64,000 nt of DNA. It comes from JAQAZP01 sp032127265. Lineage in GTDB: Bacteria > Acidobacteriota > JAQAZP01. The stretch is taken from contig JAQAZP010000027.1 in the NCBI GenBank assembly GCA_032127265.1, positions 1 through 64,000 on the forward strand. The letters are read 5' to 3'. The position numbers and the translations under genes were made by a program. Positions 26,247-35,806 of this stretch are shown here, in pieces (positions within the stretch are counted from its first letter, which is position 1; every line of letters starts with the position of its first letter). The notes under the pieces were generated by a model. It was not told where the DNA came from and did not search any database. It saw only the letters and a list, made by a program, of their open reading frames with translations.

Positions 26247-26718
26247 ATGATGAAAGCGCTGTTCTGTGTCGCTCTCGTATCCTTGGTTCTTTTGACATGC
26301 GGTCCGGCTCATGGCGAACCATTCAACGGCTATACCCTGTTCGCGCCGATGCAGTCCACCCTCACCTATTTGATCGATATGGATGGCCAGGTGGTGCATA
26401 CGTGAGCCCCAGCACCATGACGTGGCCGTGCTGCCAAACGGCAACATCCTGATGATTGCCTCCAAATACAAAACCCTGGCGCTGGCCGGCGGCGGGTTCT
26501 ATTCCAACTGGCGTGCCGGGTTTACCAATGTGGCCGCGGGGGATAGGTACATCAGCTTCTGGAACCAGAGCATCCCCGCACTGGGCACACTGGTGGGCGA
26601 CAACATCTTCACCCTGGTCTGCGAGGATGTGACACCCGCGCCATACAACCAGCCGCCCTATCCCCCGGCCGGAGACGCGGCCACGGCCACCTGTGCCGTG
26701 ACGGGGATCGCACCTTGA
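26247..26718 (+). pseudogene. Scrambled remnant of an arylsulfotransferase-like gene
   Basis: An ATG at 26247 opens a 52-codon frame with a signal peptide (VSLVLLTCGPAHGE) and the ASST N-terminal hallmark GYTLFAPMQSTLTYLID, ending DGQVVHT-stop at 26405. In another frame from about 26404 the sequence reads EPQHHDVAVLPNGNILMIAS, an internal ASST blade. It then changes abruptly to an unrelated-looking C-terminal tail (NWRAGFTNVAAGDRY through ATCAVTGIAP). The HHDVAVLPNGN blade should be tens of residues further from DGQVVHT, so an internal deletion plus frameshift is likely, followed by fusion to the end of another secreted protein. It is probably non-functional. Confidence 0.72.
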
Positions 26719-26934
26719 TGAGATGAGCGAAAAGGGGGAGGACCGGAAGGCCAATGCTCATCCTGTGAGGTTGTGCCGCTTCCTCTCTCCAGGCACCAGC
26801 GTCCTGGCCCCGCGGATTCAATCACCGTGCCGCTGTCGGCAATCCGTTGACAAGGGCCGGTGGATCAATCACCATCCTTTTGTCTTACAGATAATAGCCT
26901 GGGGGCCGTCCCCGTTGATGGAGGAATTATATAG

Positions 26935-29370
26935 ATGGATTTTGACCAGGATCTGAATGGTGCCGATGATATCGACATCTCCACGTTCACTCCGGACGAA
27001 GCGCCGGAGATCACGGGCCAGCTGGTGCCGTCCAGCGAAGCGACCCCGGAAAACCTGGTGGTACTGCCGCTGACCACCCGTCCCATCTATCCCTCGATGG
27101 TGGTGCCCATCGGCGTGCCTCTACCCCGCTATGTCGAGACGGTGAAGCATGCCGTGGAGCAGGCCCAGGGCTACATCTGCCTCTTGCTGCTCAAGGGGGA
27201 CGACCCCCCGGTGGAAAATCCCCAGCTGGAGGATTTCTACACCATCGGCGTCCTGGGCAAGGTGATCAAGATGGGCGGCGGACCGGATGGCCAGATCAAG
27301 GTGCTGATCAGTTCGGTCAGGCGCCTCGAGGTGCTGGCCATGCGTCACACCACAGCGCACATCTGGGCCAAGGTCAGTTACCCCGCCGAACAGCGCGAAC
27401 GTGAAGACCAGGAGATCCGGGCGCTCAGTCTGGCCCTGGTCCACGATATCCGCGAGATGGTGCAGAACAACCCGATCTACACCGAGGAGATCAAACTGGT
27501 CTTCGAGCGGTTCAGCATCGACGACCCCAGCCGGCTGGCCGATTTCGCGGTCACGCTCACCTCGGCGAGCAAGGAGGAGCTGCAGGACATCCTGGAGACC
27601 ATGGGCATCGGTGAGCGGCTGGAGAAGGCGCTGATCCTGCTGCGCAAGGAGCGGGAGGTGATGGAGCTCCAGCAGAAGATCCGCCAGCAGATCGAGGAGA
27701 AGGTCAGCAAGCAGCAGCGGGATTTCTTTCTCCGCGAGCAGCTCAAGGTCATCAAGGGCGAACTGGGCCTGGAAAAGGACCAGAAATCGATGGAGGTGGA
27801 GAAGTTCCGCAGGAAGATCGAGGCCTTGGAACTGACCGAGGAGGCAAACAATGCGGCCGAAGAAGAGCTGGACAAGCTTTCGCTGATCGAGCCCTCGTCA
27901 CCCGAGTTCAACGTTTCGCGCACCTACCTCGACTGGGTGACCTCGCTGCCCTGGGGCATCTTCTCCAAGGAGCGGTTGAACCTCAGGCTGGCGAGGAAGA
28001 TTCTCGACGAGGACCACTACGGCCTTGACGACGTCAAGCGCCGGATCATCGAGTTCATCGCCGTGCGCAAGGTGAAGAGGGACACCGGCGGCGCCATCGT
28101 CTGCTTTGTCGGTCCCCCCGGGGTGGGCAAAACGTCGATGGGTAAATCCATCGCCCGCACGCTGAACCGCAAGTTCTATCGCTTTTCACTGGGCGGGATG
28201 CGTGACGAGGCAGAGATCAAGGGCCACCGCCGGACCTACATCGGCGCCATGCCGGGCAAGCTGATCCAGGCGCTGAAGGTCACCGGCACCTCCAACCCGG
28301 TGATCATGCTTGACGAGATCGACAAGCTGGGGGCCAGCTTCCGCGGCGACCCCTCCTCGACCCTGCTGGAGGTGCTCGACCCGGAGCAGAACGTCGGCTT
28401 TCGCGACCACTACCTCGACCTCGGTTTCGACCTCTCGCGGATCCTGTTCATCGTCACCGCCAACGTGCTGGACACCATCCCCGGGCCGCTGCTGGATCGC
28501 ATGGAGGTGCTCAAACTTTCAGGCTATATCGCCGCGGAGAAGGTGCACATCGCCCGGCAGTACCTGATCCCCAAGCAGATGGAGGCCCACGGCGTCACCA
28601 GGAAGGACATCCATTTCACCGACGCCGGCCTGATGAAGATCATCACCGGGTACGCGCGCGAGGCCGGGGTGCGCAACCTGGAGCGGGAGATCGCCAACGT
28701 CTGCCGCAAGGCGGCCACCGGCGTGGCCGGGGGGAAGAAGAAGCCGGTCTCGGTCACCGTGCGCACCGTGGAGAAGCTGCTGGGCCAGCCCCGCTTCGAG
28801 GATAACATGCTGATGCGGCGGATGCGCCCCGGGGTGGCCCTGGGCATGGCCTGGACCCGCATGGGCGGTGACACCCTCTACATCGAGGCGCTGGCCGTGC
28901 CGTCGGCCAAGGGCGGGTTCCGCCAGACCGGGCAGCTGGGGGACGTGATGGTGGAGTCCACCACCATCGCCTACACCCTCTGCCGCACCCTGGTGGGACG
29001 CTACGGCGGCAGGGAGGACTTCTTCGACACCCACTCGATCCACCTTCACGTGCCGGCCGGCGCCACTCCCAAGGACGGTCCCTCGGCCGGGATCACCATG
29101 GCCGCCGCGCTGATGTCTCTGGCCCTGGGCCGCAAGGTCAAGGGCAAGCTCTCGATGACCGGCGAGCTGACCCTCACCGGCCGCGTCCTGCCGGTGGGCG
29201 GGATCAAGGAGAAAGTGATCGCCGCCAAACGCGCCGGCGTGGAAGAGATCATCATCCCGGCGCTCTGCGAGCGAGATTTCACCGAATTGCCCAGGCACAT
29301 CAAGGAGGGAATCAGGTTTCACCTCCTCTCCACCATCGACCAGGTGCTGGAGACCGCGTTGGAGGAGTAG
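26935..29370 (+). CDS. lon: ATP-dependent Lon protease (LonA)
   Basis: This full-length 811-residue LonA has an N-terminal LonN substrate-binding domain (about 40-235, starting VVLPLTTRPIYPSMVVP), a long coiled-coil (about 240-330), and an AAA+ module with Walker A GPPGVGKTSMGKS and Walker B VIMLDEID. The C-terminal serine-lysine protease domain carries the catalytic Ser in PKDGPSAGITMA and Lys in GGIKEKVIAAKRAG. It degrades misfolded and regulatory proteins in the cytoplasm. The acidic N-terminal extension before VVLPL is about 40 residues. GGAGGAATTATATAG precedes the ATG. No CIRCE or clear sigma-32 site was seen upstream. It is a single gene, with the sulfatase gene starting 47 bases later. 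Confidence 0.98.
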   Translation: MDFDQDLNGADDIDISTFTPDEAPEITGQLVPSSEATPENLVVLPLTTRPIYPSMVVPIGVPLPRYVETVKHAVEQAQGYICLLLLKGDDPPVENPQLEDFYTIGVLGKVIKMGGGPDGQIKVLISSVRRLEVLAMRHTTAHIWAKVSYPAEQREREDQEIRALSLALVHDIREMVQNNPIYTEEIKLVFERFSIDDPSRLADFAVTLTSASKEELQDILETMGIGERLEKALILLRKEREVMELQQKIRQQIEEKVSKQQRDFFLREQLKVIKGELGLEKDQKSMEVEKFRRKIEALELTEEANNAAEEELDKLSLIEPSSPEFNVSRTYLDWVTSLPWGIFSKERLNLRLARKILDEDHYGLDDVKRRIIEFIAVRKVKRDTGGAIVCFVGPPGVGKTSMGKSIARTLNRKFYRFSLGGMRDEAEIKGHRRTYIGAMPGKLIQALKVTGTSNPVIMLDEIDKLGASFRGDPSSTLLEVLDPEQNVGFRDHYLDLGFDLSRILFIVTANVLDTIPGPLLDRMEVLKLSGYIAAEKVHIARQYLIPKQMEAHGVTRKDIHFTDAGLMKIITGYAREAGVRNLEREIANVCRKAATGVAGGKKKPVSVTVRTVEKLLGQPRFEDNMLMRRMRPGVALGMAWTRMGGDTLYIEALAVPSAKGGFRQTGQLGDVMVESTTIAYTLCRTLVGRYGGREDFFDTHSIHLHVPAGATPKDGPSAGITMAAALMSLALGRKVKGKLSMTGELTLTGRVLPVGGIKEKVIAAKRAGVEEIIIPALCERDFTELPRHIKEGIRFHLLSTIDQVLETALEE

Positions 29371-29417
29371 GCACGCGTCCGGCAGGCCATCACCGATAAA
29401 GGTACGACAACATCACG

Positions 29418-31853
29418 ATGCGCCACCGCAGATTTTTTTCGCTGCTCTCGCTGCTCTCGCTGTTCACGCTGGTCGGCCTTTGCCTCGTGCCGTACAGCTG
29501 CCGGCGGCCGCCGGGGGTCAGCCCGGCCCAGCAGAAGGCCACCCGCGGGTCGGTCATCGACCTGGCGGCACTCCGGCAACTCACCGACCCGGAGCATCCG
29601 CAGCGCTCCGAAGCCTGCCGCCGCGCCCTCGACCAGAACCGGTCAATCCTGAGGCGATTCGGGTTTCAGGAACCGGAAGGGCTCGAAGGGTGGCAGGCCG
29701 ATATGACCCTCTGGGAACTGAGCAACGGCAAACTTCGCACCAGCGCCCGGGATCAGCGGCTCCGGATCAGCCTCGAACCCGATTTCGACTGCCTGCGAGT
29801 GCAAAGGGTGACGATTCGCATGCGGCGGCACAGTACGGCGGCCGGCGGACGGATCGTGGTGCAGTGGGCCAGTGGCCCTGACGCGCCGTTCAGTCGGAAG
29901 CAGAGCCTGGGCGTGCCGCTCCGGAGAGATGACTGGTATAACATCTACAGCATCGATGTGGGGGACCACCCGAAGTGGCGGGGGTATATCGGGGCACTGC
30001 GCATCGAGTTCAGCAACATCAAGAGCGGGGTGACGATCGATACCATCAACTTCGAGGAGGGGCTCTCGGTGGAGGAGCAGCTGATGCTGCGGATCGAGGG
30101 CGGTATCGACGGGGGGATGCTGACGATCGATGACGAGACGCGTCCGGCCATGCGCATGCCGCCGGGCCAGCCCTGCTCCATCCCGCTGGTCCTGCCGGAG
30201 ATCGAGCCTGCGGTCGCCGGTGCCGGGGCGGGGCCGGCCCTGGTGTTCGGCCTGGGGGTTTCCCGGAAGGGGTGGCTCGACGGCGGCAATCCGGTCCGCT
30301 TTCGTGTCTTCATCGAGAGCGGGGCGACCGGGGAGCCGCAGCTGCTCTTCGACCAGATCCTCGACCCGCTGCGCGTCCCCGCCCACCGGGGCTGGCAGGA
30401 CCATGAGATCAGCCTGGCCGGCCATGCCGGGGAACTGGTCAGGTTGAGCTTCTCCAGCGAGGAGCTTGGGAGCGGTGATCCGGCGGGTTCGGGGGACTTT
30501 GCGGTCTGGGCTCACCCGCGGGTCCACCTTCCTTCCGCGCCTCAACCGTCGAATGTCCTGGTCGTGCTGGTGGACACACTGCGGGCCGACCACATGAGCG
30601 GTTACGGCTGCCCGGTGCGCAACACACCGCACCTGGACCGCCTGGCCCGCCGGGGGGCGGCGTTCCAGGAGGTCGTATCCTCCAGCAACTGGACGGCGAC
30701 GGCCGTGGCCTCGCTGGTCACCGGCCAGCACCCGTATCGCCACGGCGTTCGCTCGCACCGTTCCCTGCGGCTTGGCGATGAAGCGCACACCTTGGCCGAA
30801 CGGTTCCGCGACAACGGCTACGTCACCGGGGCCATTTCGGACAACAAGATCATCATCGCCGGAAACGGGTATGCCCAGGGGTTTCACTCCTTCCTCAACC
30901 ATCCCGGGAACCGCCTGGAGCGCGGCGCCGGCGAGCTGACCGACCGGGCGCTGACCTGGCTGGAGCGCCATGGCCGGCGCCCGTTCTTTCTCTACCTGCA
31001 TTACATGGATCCTCACGGCCCTTACATTCCGGAAGCGCCGTTCCATCCCGGCCGGACCGGCAGGGCGGACACCATTCGGCCATTTGTCGAGCAGGGCGAC
31101 TGCGGCGAGGTGACCCGGCGCTTGCACCGCCAGCCCGGGTTCGAGCTCTCCGCAGCAGAGCAGCAGCACCTGGTCGCCCTCTATGACGGTGAGATCGCCC
31201 AGGCTGATTTCCACATCGCCAGGGTGTGCGCCTGGCTGAATCGCGCCGGGCTCCTCGATCGGACCATCGTGATCTTTGTCGCCGACCACGGCGAGGGGTT
31301 CGGAGAACACGGCGTCTATTCGCACGATCACACGCTGTACGATGAAGAGGTGCGCATCCCGCTGTTCGTTCTTGCCCCTGACCAACTGCAACTGAGCCGG
31401 GGGGTGCCGGCCCCCGGGATCGTGCGCATGGTGGACCTGGCGCCGACCATCTGCGATCTGGCGGGCCTGGCCGTCGATGACAATCTGGCGGGGCGATCCC
31501 TCGTGCCGTGGATGAAGGGCGAGGCAACGCCGCCCGCCGGCGGGGACGCCTACAGTGAAAGAGCCCCGTATGCCAGGCCGAATGCCGAACTCAAGATGAT
31601 CAGTTCGCTCCGTTTCAAGGACATGAAACTCATTTTTGATGCAATCAAAGGTCAGTACAAAATGTTCGACCTGGCGGGCGACCCGTATGAGCAGGAGAAC
31701 CTCTTCAAGGCTGATGACCGGGTGGCGGTCAGTTTGATCGAGCGGCTCGACCGCTACCTTGGCGAAGCGGCAGGCGTGAAGTCTGCGACCGGCCAGAGCC
31801 TGGATGCCACGCAGTTGGGGCAGCTGAAAGCCCTCGGCTACCTGGATAACTGA
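29418..31853 (+). CDS. Sulfatase-fold (alkaline-phosphatase superfamily) lipoprotein with N-terminal beta domains
   Basis: This 811-residue protein has a signal and a lipobox-like VPYSC near residue 28. Residues about 60-365 form jelly-roll-like accessory domains (GWQADMTLWELSNGKL, then FGLGVSRKGW). The C-terminal half is a sulfatase domain with the metal motif VVLVDTLRADHMSGYG (about 385), MDPHGPY, and VADHGEGFGEHG with HDHTLYDEEVRIPL. At the position of the CxPSR/SxPSR formylglycine motif it reads WTATAVASLVTG, with Thr426 as presumptive nucleophile. It may therefore be a phospho- or phosphoethanolamine-type transferase or hydrolase instead of a true formylglycine sulfatase. It ends with the family's LKALGYL tail. 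The envelope-exposed substrate is unknown. Confidence 0.83.
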   Translation: MRHRRFFSLLSLLSLFTLVGLCLVPYSCRRPPGVSPAQQKATRGSVIDLAALRQLTDPEHPQRSEACRRALDQNRSILRRFGFQEPEGLEGWQADMTLWELSNGKLRTSARDQRLRISLEPDFDCLRVQRVTIRMRRHSTAAGGRIVVQWASGPDAPFSRKQSLGVPLRRDDWYNIYSIDVGDHPKWRGYIGALRIEFSNIKSGVTIDTINFEEGLSVEEQLMLRIEGGIDGGMLTIDDETRPAMRMPPGQPCSIPLVLPEIEPAVAGAGAGPALVFGLGVSRKGWLDGGNPVRFRVFIESGATGEPQLLFDQILDPLRVPAHRGWQDHEISLAGHAGELVRLSFSSEELGSGDPAGSGDFAVWAHPRVHLPSAPQPSNVLVVLVDTLRADHMSGYGCPVRNTPHLDRLARRGAAFQEVVSSSNWTATAVASLVTGQHPYRHGVRSHRSLRLGDEAHTLAERFRDNGYVTGAISDNKIIIAGNGYAQGFHSFLNHPGNRLERGAGELTDRALTWLERHGRRPFFLYLHYMDPHGPYIPEAPFHPGRTGRADTIRPFVEQGDCGEVTRRLHRQPGFELSAAEQQHLVALYDGEIAQADFHIARVCAWLNRAGLLDRTIVIFVADHGEGFGEHGVYSHDHTLYDEEVRIPLFVLAPDQLQLSRGVPAPGIVRMVDLAPTICDLAGLAVDDNLAGRSLVPWMKGEATPPAGGDAYSERAPYARPNAELKMISSLRFKDMKLIFDAIKGQYKMFDLAGDPYEQENLFKADDRVAVSLIERLDRYLGEAAGVKSATGQSLDATQLGQLKALGYLDN

Positions 31854-31873
31854 CGCATATCCGGGCGACGGGA

Positions 31874-31899
31874 AGGACCCTGGGCCAGTCCAGGGTCCT
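31874..31899 (+). terminator. Possible hairpin terminator after the sulfatase gene
   Basis: AGGACCCTGG (31874-31883) and CCAGGGTCCT (31890-31899) form a 10-base stem with a 6-base loop, 21 bases after the stop. The T-tract is poor, so termination strength is uncertain. Confidence 0.5.
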
Positions 31900-32211
31900 C
31901 AATGTCTACTTCATGTCCGCGGCCCGCAGGGCCCGGCCATCCGGCGGAACCCCAGGAACCCTCCCGCCAATCCGCCGGTGCTGTCCTGGGACGGGATCAA
32001 CATCGCCTTCCTTCCCGCTGGAGCGGCCCCGGCCGGGCAACCGGTTATGAAGAAGTAGTTTTCGCCTTTCTACCGGGTGGCCGTTTCGTCCACAATAAAG
32101 ATCGATAAATTTAATCGATAATATGCTATGATGACCGGGCAACGGGCTGCGGTGGTTTCGAGCCCCCGGGCGTACGGCCGTGGCATAGAGGGTGAAAGAG
32201 GAAACAGGAAG
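31900..32211 (+). other. suf upstream region
   Basis: This gene-free stretch of about 310 bases precedes sufC. An AT-rich part at 32101-32132 has two ATCGAT copies (32101-32106, 32114-32119) around AAATTTA and a TATGAT (32127-32132) that could be a -10 element. This is a candidate operator/promoter for the suf operon. I could not match it to a known IscR or SufR consensus. Confidence 0.4.
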
Positions 32212-32982
32212 ATGAAAAAGAAACTGTCAAAAGGGAATCTTGTCCTGGACAGCGTCTATGTCCGGGTTGAGGGCAAGCGGATCGTCCGGGGCGTATCGAT
32301 GACGATCAAACCCGGTGAGATCCACGCCCTGATGGGGCCCAACGGCACCGGGAAAAGCTCTCTGGCGCTGGCCCTGATGGGCCACCCGCGATACGAGAAC
32401 GTGGAGGGGTCGGCCCGCATCGGCCACACCGAACTGTTCGACCTCAGCCCCAGCGAGCGGGCCAAGGCGGGGCTGTTCCTGGCCATGCAGTCCCCGGCCG
32501 AGATCCCCGGGGTGCCGATGTCCGATTTTGTGCGCACCGCGCGGCGGGAGCTGGGTCTGGAGGATCTCTCCGGAATGAAGTTCGACCGCAAGCTGAAATC
32601 GGAGTTGAAGCTCATCGGCATGGATGGCGCCTTTGCCGGGCGCTATCTCAACGAGGGATTCTCCGGCGGGGAGAAGAAGCGGACCGAGGTGCTGCAGATG
32701 CGGATGCTCGAACCGAAGTTCGCCATCCTTGACGAGATCGACTCCGGGCTGGACATCGACGCCCTGGTGGCGGTGGCCCGGGGGATCGGCGAGATGGTGG
32801 CCTCGGGCATGGGCGTGCTGGTGATCACCCACTACCGCCGGCTGCTGGACCATTTGCCGCCGGACATGGTGCACATCATGAGCGGCGGTGAGATCGTCCG
32901 TTCTTCCCCCGGGATGGAGCTGGCCAACGTCCTCGAAGCCGGCGGCTACGAGGCGGTGGTGGGCCGTGAGGTATCCGTGTGA
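32212..32982 (+). CDS. sufC: SufC, Fe-S assembly ATPase
   Basis: This ABC-type ATPase of about 256 residues is of the SufC subgroup. It has Walker A GPNGTGKSSLA, the SufC-typical AMQSPAEIPGV Q-loop region, signature GFSGGEKKRTEVLQM and Walker B FAILDEIDSGLDID. SufC forms the SufBC2D scaffold complex and drives conformational change for Fe-S cluster building in the cytoplasm. The ATG at 32212 follows AGGAAACAGGAAG and begins a lysine-rich leader; earlier in-frame starts are not supported. sufB starts on the stop codon. It is the first gene of sufCBD-Rieske-SU. Confidence 0.97.
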   Translation: MKKKLSKGNLVLDSVYVRVEGKRIVRGVSMTIKPGEIHALMGPNGTGKSSLALALMGHPRYENVEGSARIGHTELFDLSPSERAKAGLFLAMQSPAEIPGVPMSDFVRTARRELGLEDLSGMKFDRKLKSELKLIGMDGAFAGRYLNEGFSGGEKKRTEVLQMRMLEPKFAILDEIDSGLDIDALVAVARGIGEMVASGMGVLVITHYRRLLDHLPPDMVHIMSGGEIVRSSPGMELANVLEAGGYEAVVGREVSV

Positions 32983-34448
32983 TGGACAACATACCGACTA
33001 TCGACAGAGCAGGCACCGCAGGTGTTCCGGTCGTGGCGCCGCCGCCGGCAGCCGGAATGACCGACGCTGCAAAAGATGAGTACCGCTTCGGTTTTCACGA
33101 CCCCGAGGACTACGTCTACCGGGCGCCGAAGGGCCTGTCCCGGGATCTGGTGGAGGATATCTCGCGGCGCAAAGGCGAACCGGAGTGGATGCTGGAGAAA
33201 CGGCTGGAGGGCCTGAAGCTTTTTCAGCGCAAACCGATGCCCCGTTGGGGGGCCGACCTCAGCGACATCGACTTCGACCGCATCACGTATTACATCAAAC
33301 CCAGCGAGCAGGAAGAGCGCTCCTGGGACGACGTGCCGGAGAAGATCAAGAAGACCTTCGACCGGCTGGGCATCCCCGAGGCGGAGAAGAAGTGGTTGGC
33401 CGGAGTGGGGGCGCAGTATGAGTCGGAGACGGTGTATCACAACCTGAAGCGGGAGTGGGTGGAGAAGGGCGTGGTCTTCACCGACATGGACACCGCCCTG
33501 CGGGAACGGCCGGAGATCGTCAAGCAGTACTTCGGTGCCATCATCCCGGCCGGTGACAACAAGTTCGCCGCGCTGAACACCGCGGTCTGGAGCGGGGGCA
33601 GCTTTGTCTACGTTCCGGCCGGGGTCACGGTGGATGTCCCGCTGCAGGCCTACTTCCGGATCAACGCCCGGGACATGGGCCAGTTCGAGCGGACGATGAT
33701 CATCGGCGGTCCGGGGTCGACCCTGCACTACGTGGAGGGCTGCACCGCGCCCACCTATTCCAGCGACTCGCTGCACGCCGCGGTGGTGGAAGTGATCGCC
33801 CTTCCCGGCTCCCGGGTGCGCTACACCACGATCCAGAACTGGTCGCACAACGTCTACAACCTGGTGACCAAGCGGGCCGCGGCGTACGAGGGTTCCACCG
33901 TGGAGTGGGTGGACGGCAACCTGGGCAGCAAGGTGACCATGAAATACCCCTCGGTCTACCTCCTCGGGCGGGGGGCTCACGCCGAGATCCTCTCCGTGGC
34001 CATGGCCAATGACGGCCAGTATATCGACGCCGGGGCCAAGGTGATTCACGCCGCCCCGGACACCACCTCCTCGGTGGTCTCCAAGTCGATCAGCAAGGGC
34101 AAGGGCCGGGCCGGCTACCGCGGCCTGGTCCAGGTGGAGCCGGGCGCCGTGGGCGCCAGATCCTCGGTGCGCTGCGATGCGCTGATCCTGGGGCCGGAGG
34201 CGCGCAGCGACACCTATCCCTACATGGATGTCCGCGAGGAGGAGAGCAACATCGAGCACGAGGCCACGGTGAGCCGGGTGGGTGAGGAGCAACTCTTCTA
34301 TCTCACCAGCCGCGGGCTGAGCGAGGCGGAGGCGGCGCTGATGATCGTCAACGGTTTTATCGAGCCGATCGTCAAGGAGCTGCCCATGGAATATGCGGTG
34401 GAGCTGAACCGGCTCGTGGAAATGGAGATGGAGGGATCCGTTGGCTGA
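32982..34448 (+). CDS. sufB: SufB, Fe-S cluster scaffold subunit
   Basis: This SufB of about 488 residues has the family's GLSRDLVEDIS and EPEWMLEKRLEGLKLF N-terminal part and a right-handed beta-helix core (VWSGGSFVYVPAGVTVDVPL, EGCTAPTYSSDSLHAAVVEV). Its C-terminus has RCDALILGPEARSDTYPYM and EHEATVSRVGEEQLFYL. The Cys in SSVRCDAL corresponds to the scaffold cysteine that receives persulfide-derived sulfur. The ATG at 32982 shares one base with the sufC stop, and a GTG one codon earlier is possible. The first 35 residues form a Pro/Ala-rich extension not seen in every homologue. Confidence 0.97.
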   Translation: MDNIPTIDRAGTAGVPVVAPPPAAGMTDAAKDEYRFGFHDPEDYVYRAPKGLSRDLVEDISRRKGEPEWMLEKRLEGLKLFQRKPMPRWGADLSDIDFDRITYYIKPSEQEERSWDDVPEKIKKTFDRLGIPEAEKKWLAGVGAQYESETVYHNLKREWVEKGVVFTDMDTALRERPEIVKQYFGAIIPAGDNKFAALNTAVWSGGSFVYVPAGVTVDVPLQAYFRINARDMGQFERTMIIGGPGSTLHYVEGCTAPTYSSDSLHAAVVEVIALPGSRVRYTTIQNWSHNVYNLVTKRAAAYEGSTVEWVDGNLGSKVTMKYPSVYLLGRGAHAEILSVAMANDGQYIDAGAKVIHAAPDTTSSVVSKSISKGKGRAGYRGLVQVEPGAVGARSSVRCDALILGPEARSDTYPYMDVREEESNIEHEATVSRVGEEQLFYLTSRGLSEAEAALMIVNGFIEPIVKELPMEYAVELNRLVEMEMEGSVG

Positions 34449-35775
34449 GCAGATGAACAATGTGAAAAAGGTGGAGAGCAGTGAACGCTGCACCGTGGGG
34501 TCACTGAAGCCCGAACTGCTGCTGGCTGGTTCCCGTGAGGCGGGCGAACCGCACTGGCTGCTCAAGATGAGGGCCGCGTTCCTCCGCCGTTTTCGGGAGA
34601 CCGGGTTGCCCGCGCCCTTCGAAGAGGACTGGCGCGGCACCGACCTGCGGGACTTCGGCCTGGACCGTTCCACGGTGATCCGGGCCGGCGCGGGCCCGTC
34701 CGCCCGGCTGGCCGCGTCCGGAATCCACCTCTCCCCCTCGCCCACCCAGTGCAGCGGGCCCGGGGAGGTGACGATGCTGCCGTTGGGCGAAGCGGTTAAG
34801 CGCAAGCCGGACCTCCTGCAGGACAACCTCTTTGCGGGCTTTGACCCGCAGACGGCGCCGCCGCTGGCCGCGCTGAACGCCGCCTGCCTCAGCGGGGGAG
34901 CGTTCTTCCACCTGCCCCGGGACGTGGAGATGAAGGGCACGGCCCGAGTGGCCTGGCAGCCTTCGGGCGGCGAGGCGGCACACTTCCCCCACAACCTGGT
35001 GGTGCTGGAAGAGGGCAGCCGCGGGTCGCTGGTGGAGAGCTTCAGCGGTTCATGGAGTGATGATCGGGCAGGCGTCTGCTGCAGTGTCACCGAAGTGGTG
35101 GTGGGGCCGGGAGCGCAACTGGATATCCTGACCCTCATCGACCAGGACCAGGGGGCCAGCAGTTGCCACACCGCCGTGGCCCGGGTGGCTGCCGGGGGCC
35201 GGCTTCGCTGGTATCTGGGCAGCGCCGGGGGCCGGATGGTACGGGCGGAGATTGAGGTCACCCTGGCCGGTTCCGGTGCGGAAAGCCGGATCATCGGCAT
35301 CGGTGTGGGCCGGGGCCGCCGGCACCTCGATCACCGGACGGTGCAGCGCCATGTCGCGCCGGACACCAGGAGCACCATCGTTTTCGGCACCCTGCTCCGC
35401 GGCCGGTCCAGCTCCATCTACCGCGGCCTGATCGGCATGGACCAGGGGGCGCTGCGGGGGGACGCCTACCAGAAGAACGATAACCTGCTGCTGGAGCGAG
35501 GGCCCACCGCTGAGGCGATACCCAAACTGGAAATCCTCACCGACGACGTCAAGTGCAGCCACGGGTCCACCGTGGGCCGGCTCAGCGAGGAGGAACTGTT
35601 CTACATCACCTCGCGTGGCATCCCCCGCTCACAGGCCCGGGATCTGGTGGCCGAAGGCTTCATCCGCCGCGTGTGTCTGGGTGGTGGAGAGTGGAACCCG
35701 CTGACCGAGGAGCTGTTCGAGACGGTGCGCGGGGCGGTGATCGATAACATTCAACCCTATGACCCGTCGGAATGA
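34441..35775 (+). CDS. sufD: SufD, Fe-S cluster assembly subunit
   Basis: This SufD protein of 444 residues is a diverged SufB relative. Its N-terminal part has LPAPFEEDWRGTDLRDFGL, then GGAFFHLPRDVEMKG and a beta-helix core. The C-terminal KCSHGSTVGRLSEEELFYITSRG contains the His characteristic of SufD at the SufB-SufD interface where the cluster forms. TTG at 34441 is taken as start because GGAGGG stands 5 bases upstream. The ATG at 34453 is 17 bases from that site. It overlaps sufB by 8 bases. It works in the SufBC2D complex. Confidence 0.95.
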   Translation: MAEQMNNVKKVESSERCTVGSLKPELLLAGSREAGEPHWLLKMRAAFLRRFRETGLPAPFEEDWRGTDLRDFGLDRSTVIRAGAGPSARLAASGIHLSPSPTQCSGPGEVTMLPLGEAVKRKPDLLQDNLFAGFDPQTAPPLAALNAACLSGGAFFHLPRDVEMKGTARVAWQPSGGEAAHFPHNLVVLEEGSRGSLVESFSGSWSDDRAGVCCSVTEVVVGPGAQLDILTLIDQDQGASSCHTAVARVAAGGRLRWYLGSAGGRMVRAEIEVTLAGSGAESRIIGIGVGRGRRHLDHRTVQRHVAPDTRSTIVFGTLLRGRSSSIYRGLIGMDQGALRGDAYQKNDNLLLERGPTAEAIPKLEILTDDVKCSHGSTVGRLSEEELFYITSRGIPRSQARDLVAEGFIRRVCLGGGEWNPLTEELFETVRGAVIDNIQPYDPSE

Positions 35776-35806
35776 GGGCGGCGGAACACAACGAGTGGAG
35801 ATGACG

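Noticed and set aside
26032..26250. 72-codon plus-strand frame next to the BlaI promoter
   Set aside because: There is no recognisable domain or RBS, and it is in a decaying intergenic region.
31902..32108. Short frame between sulfatase and sufC
   Set aside because: No start signal or conserved content. It seems to be leftover sequence.
32101..32132. IscR- or SufR-type operator before sufC
   Set aside because: The ATCGAT pair is symmetric and AT-rich, but I could not align it to either published consensus, so it is listed only as an unassigned site.
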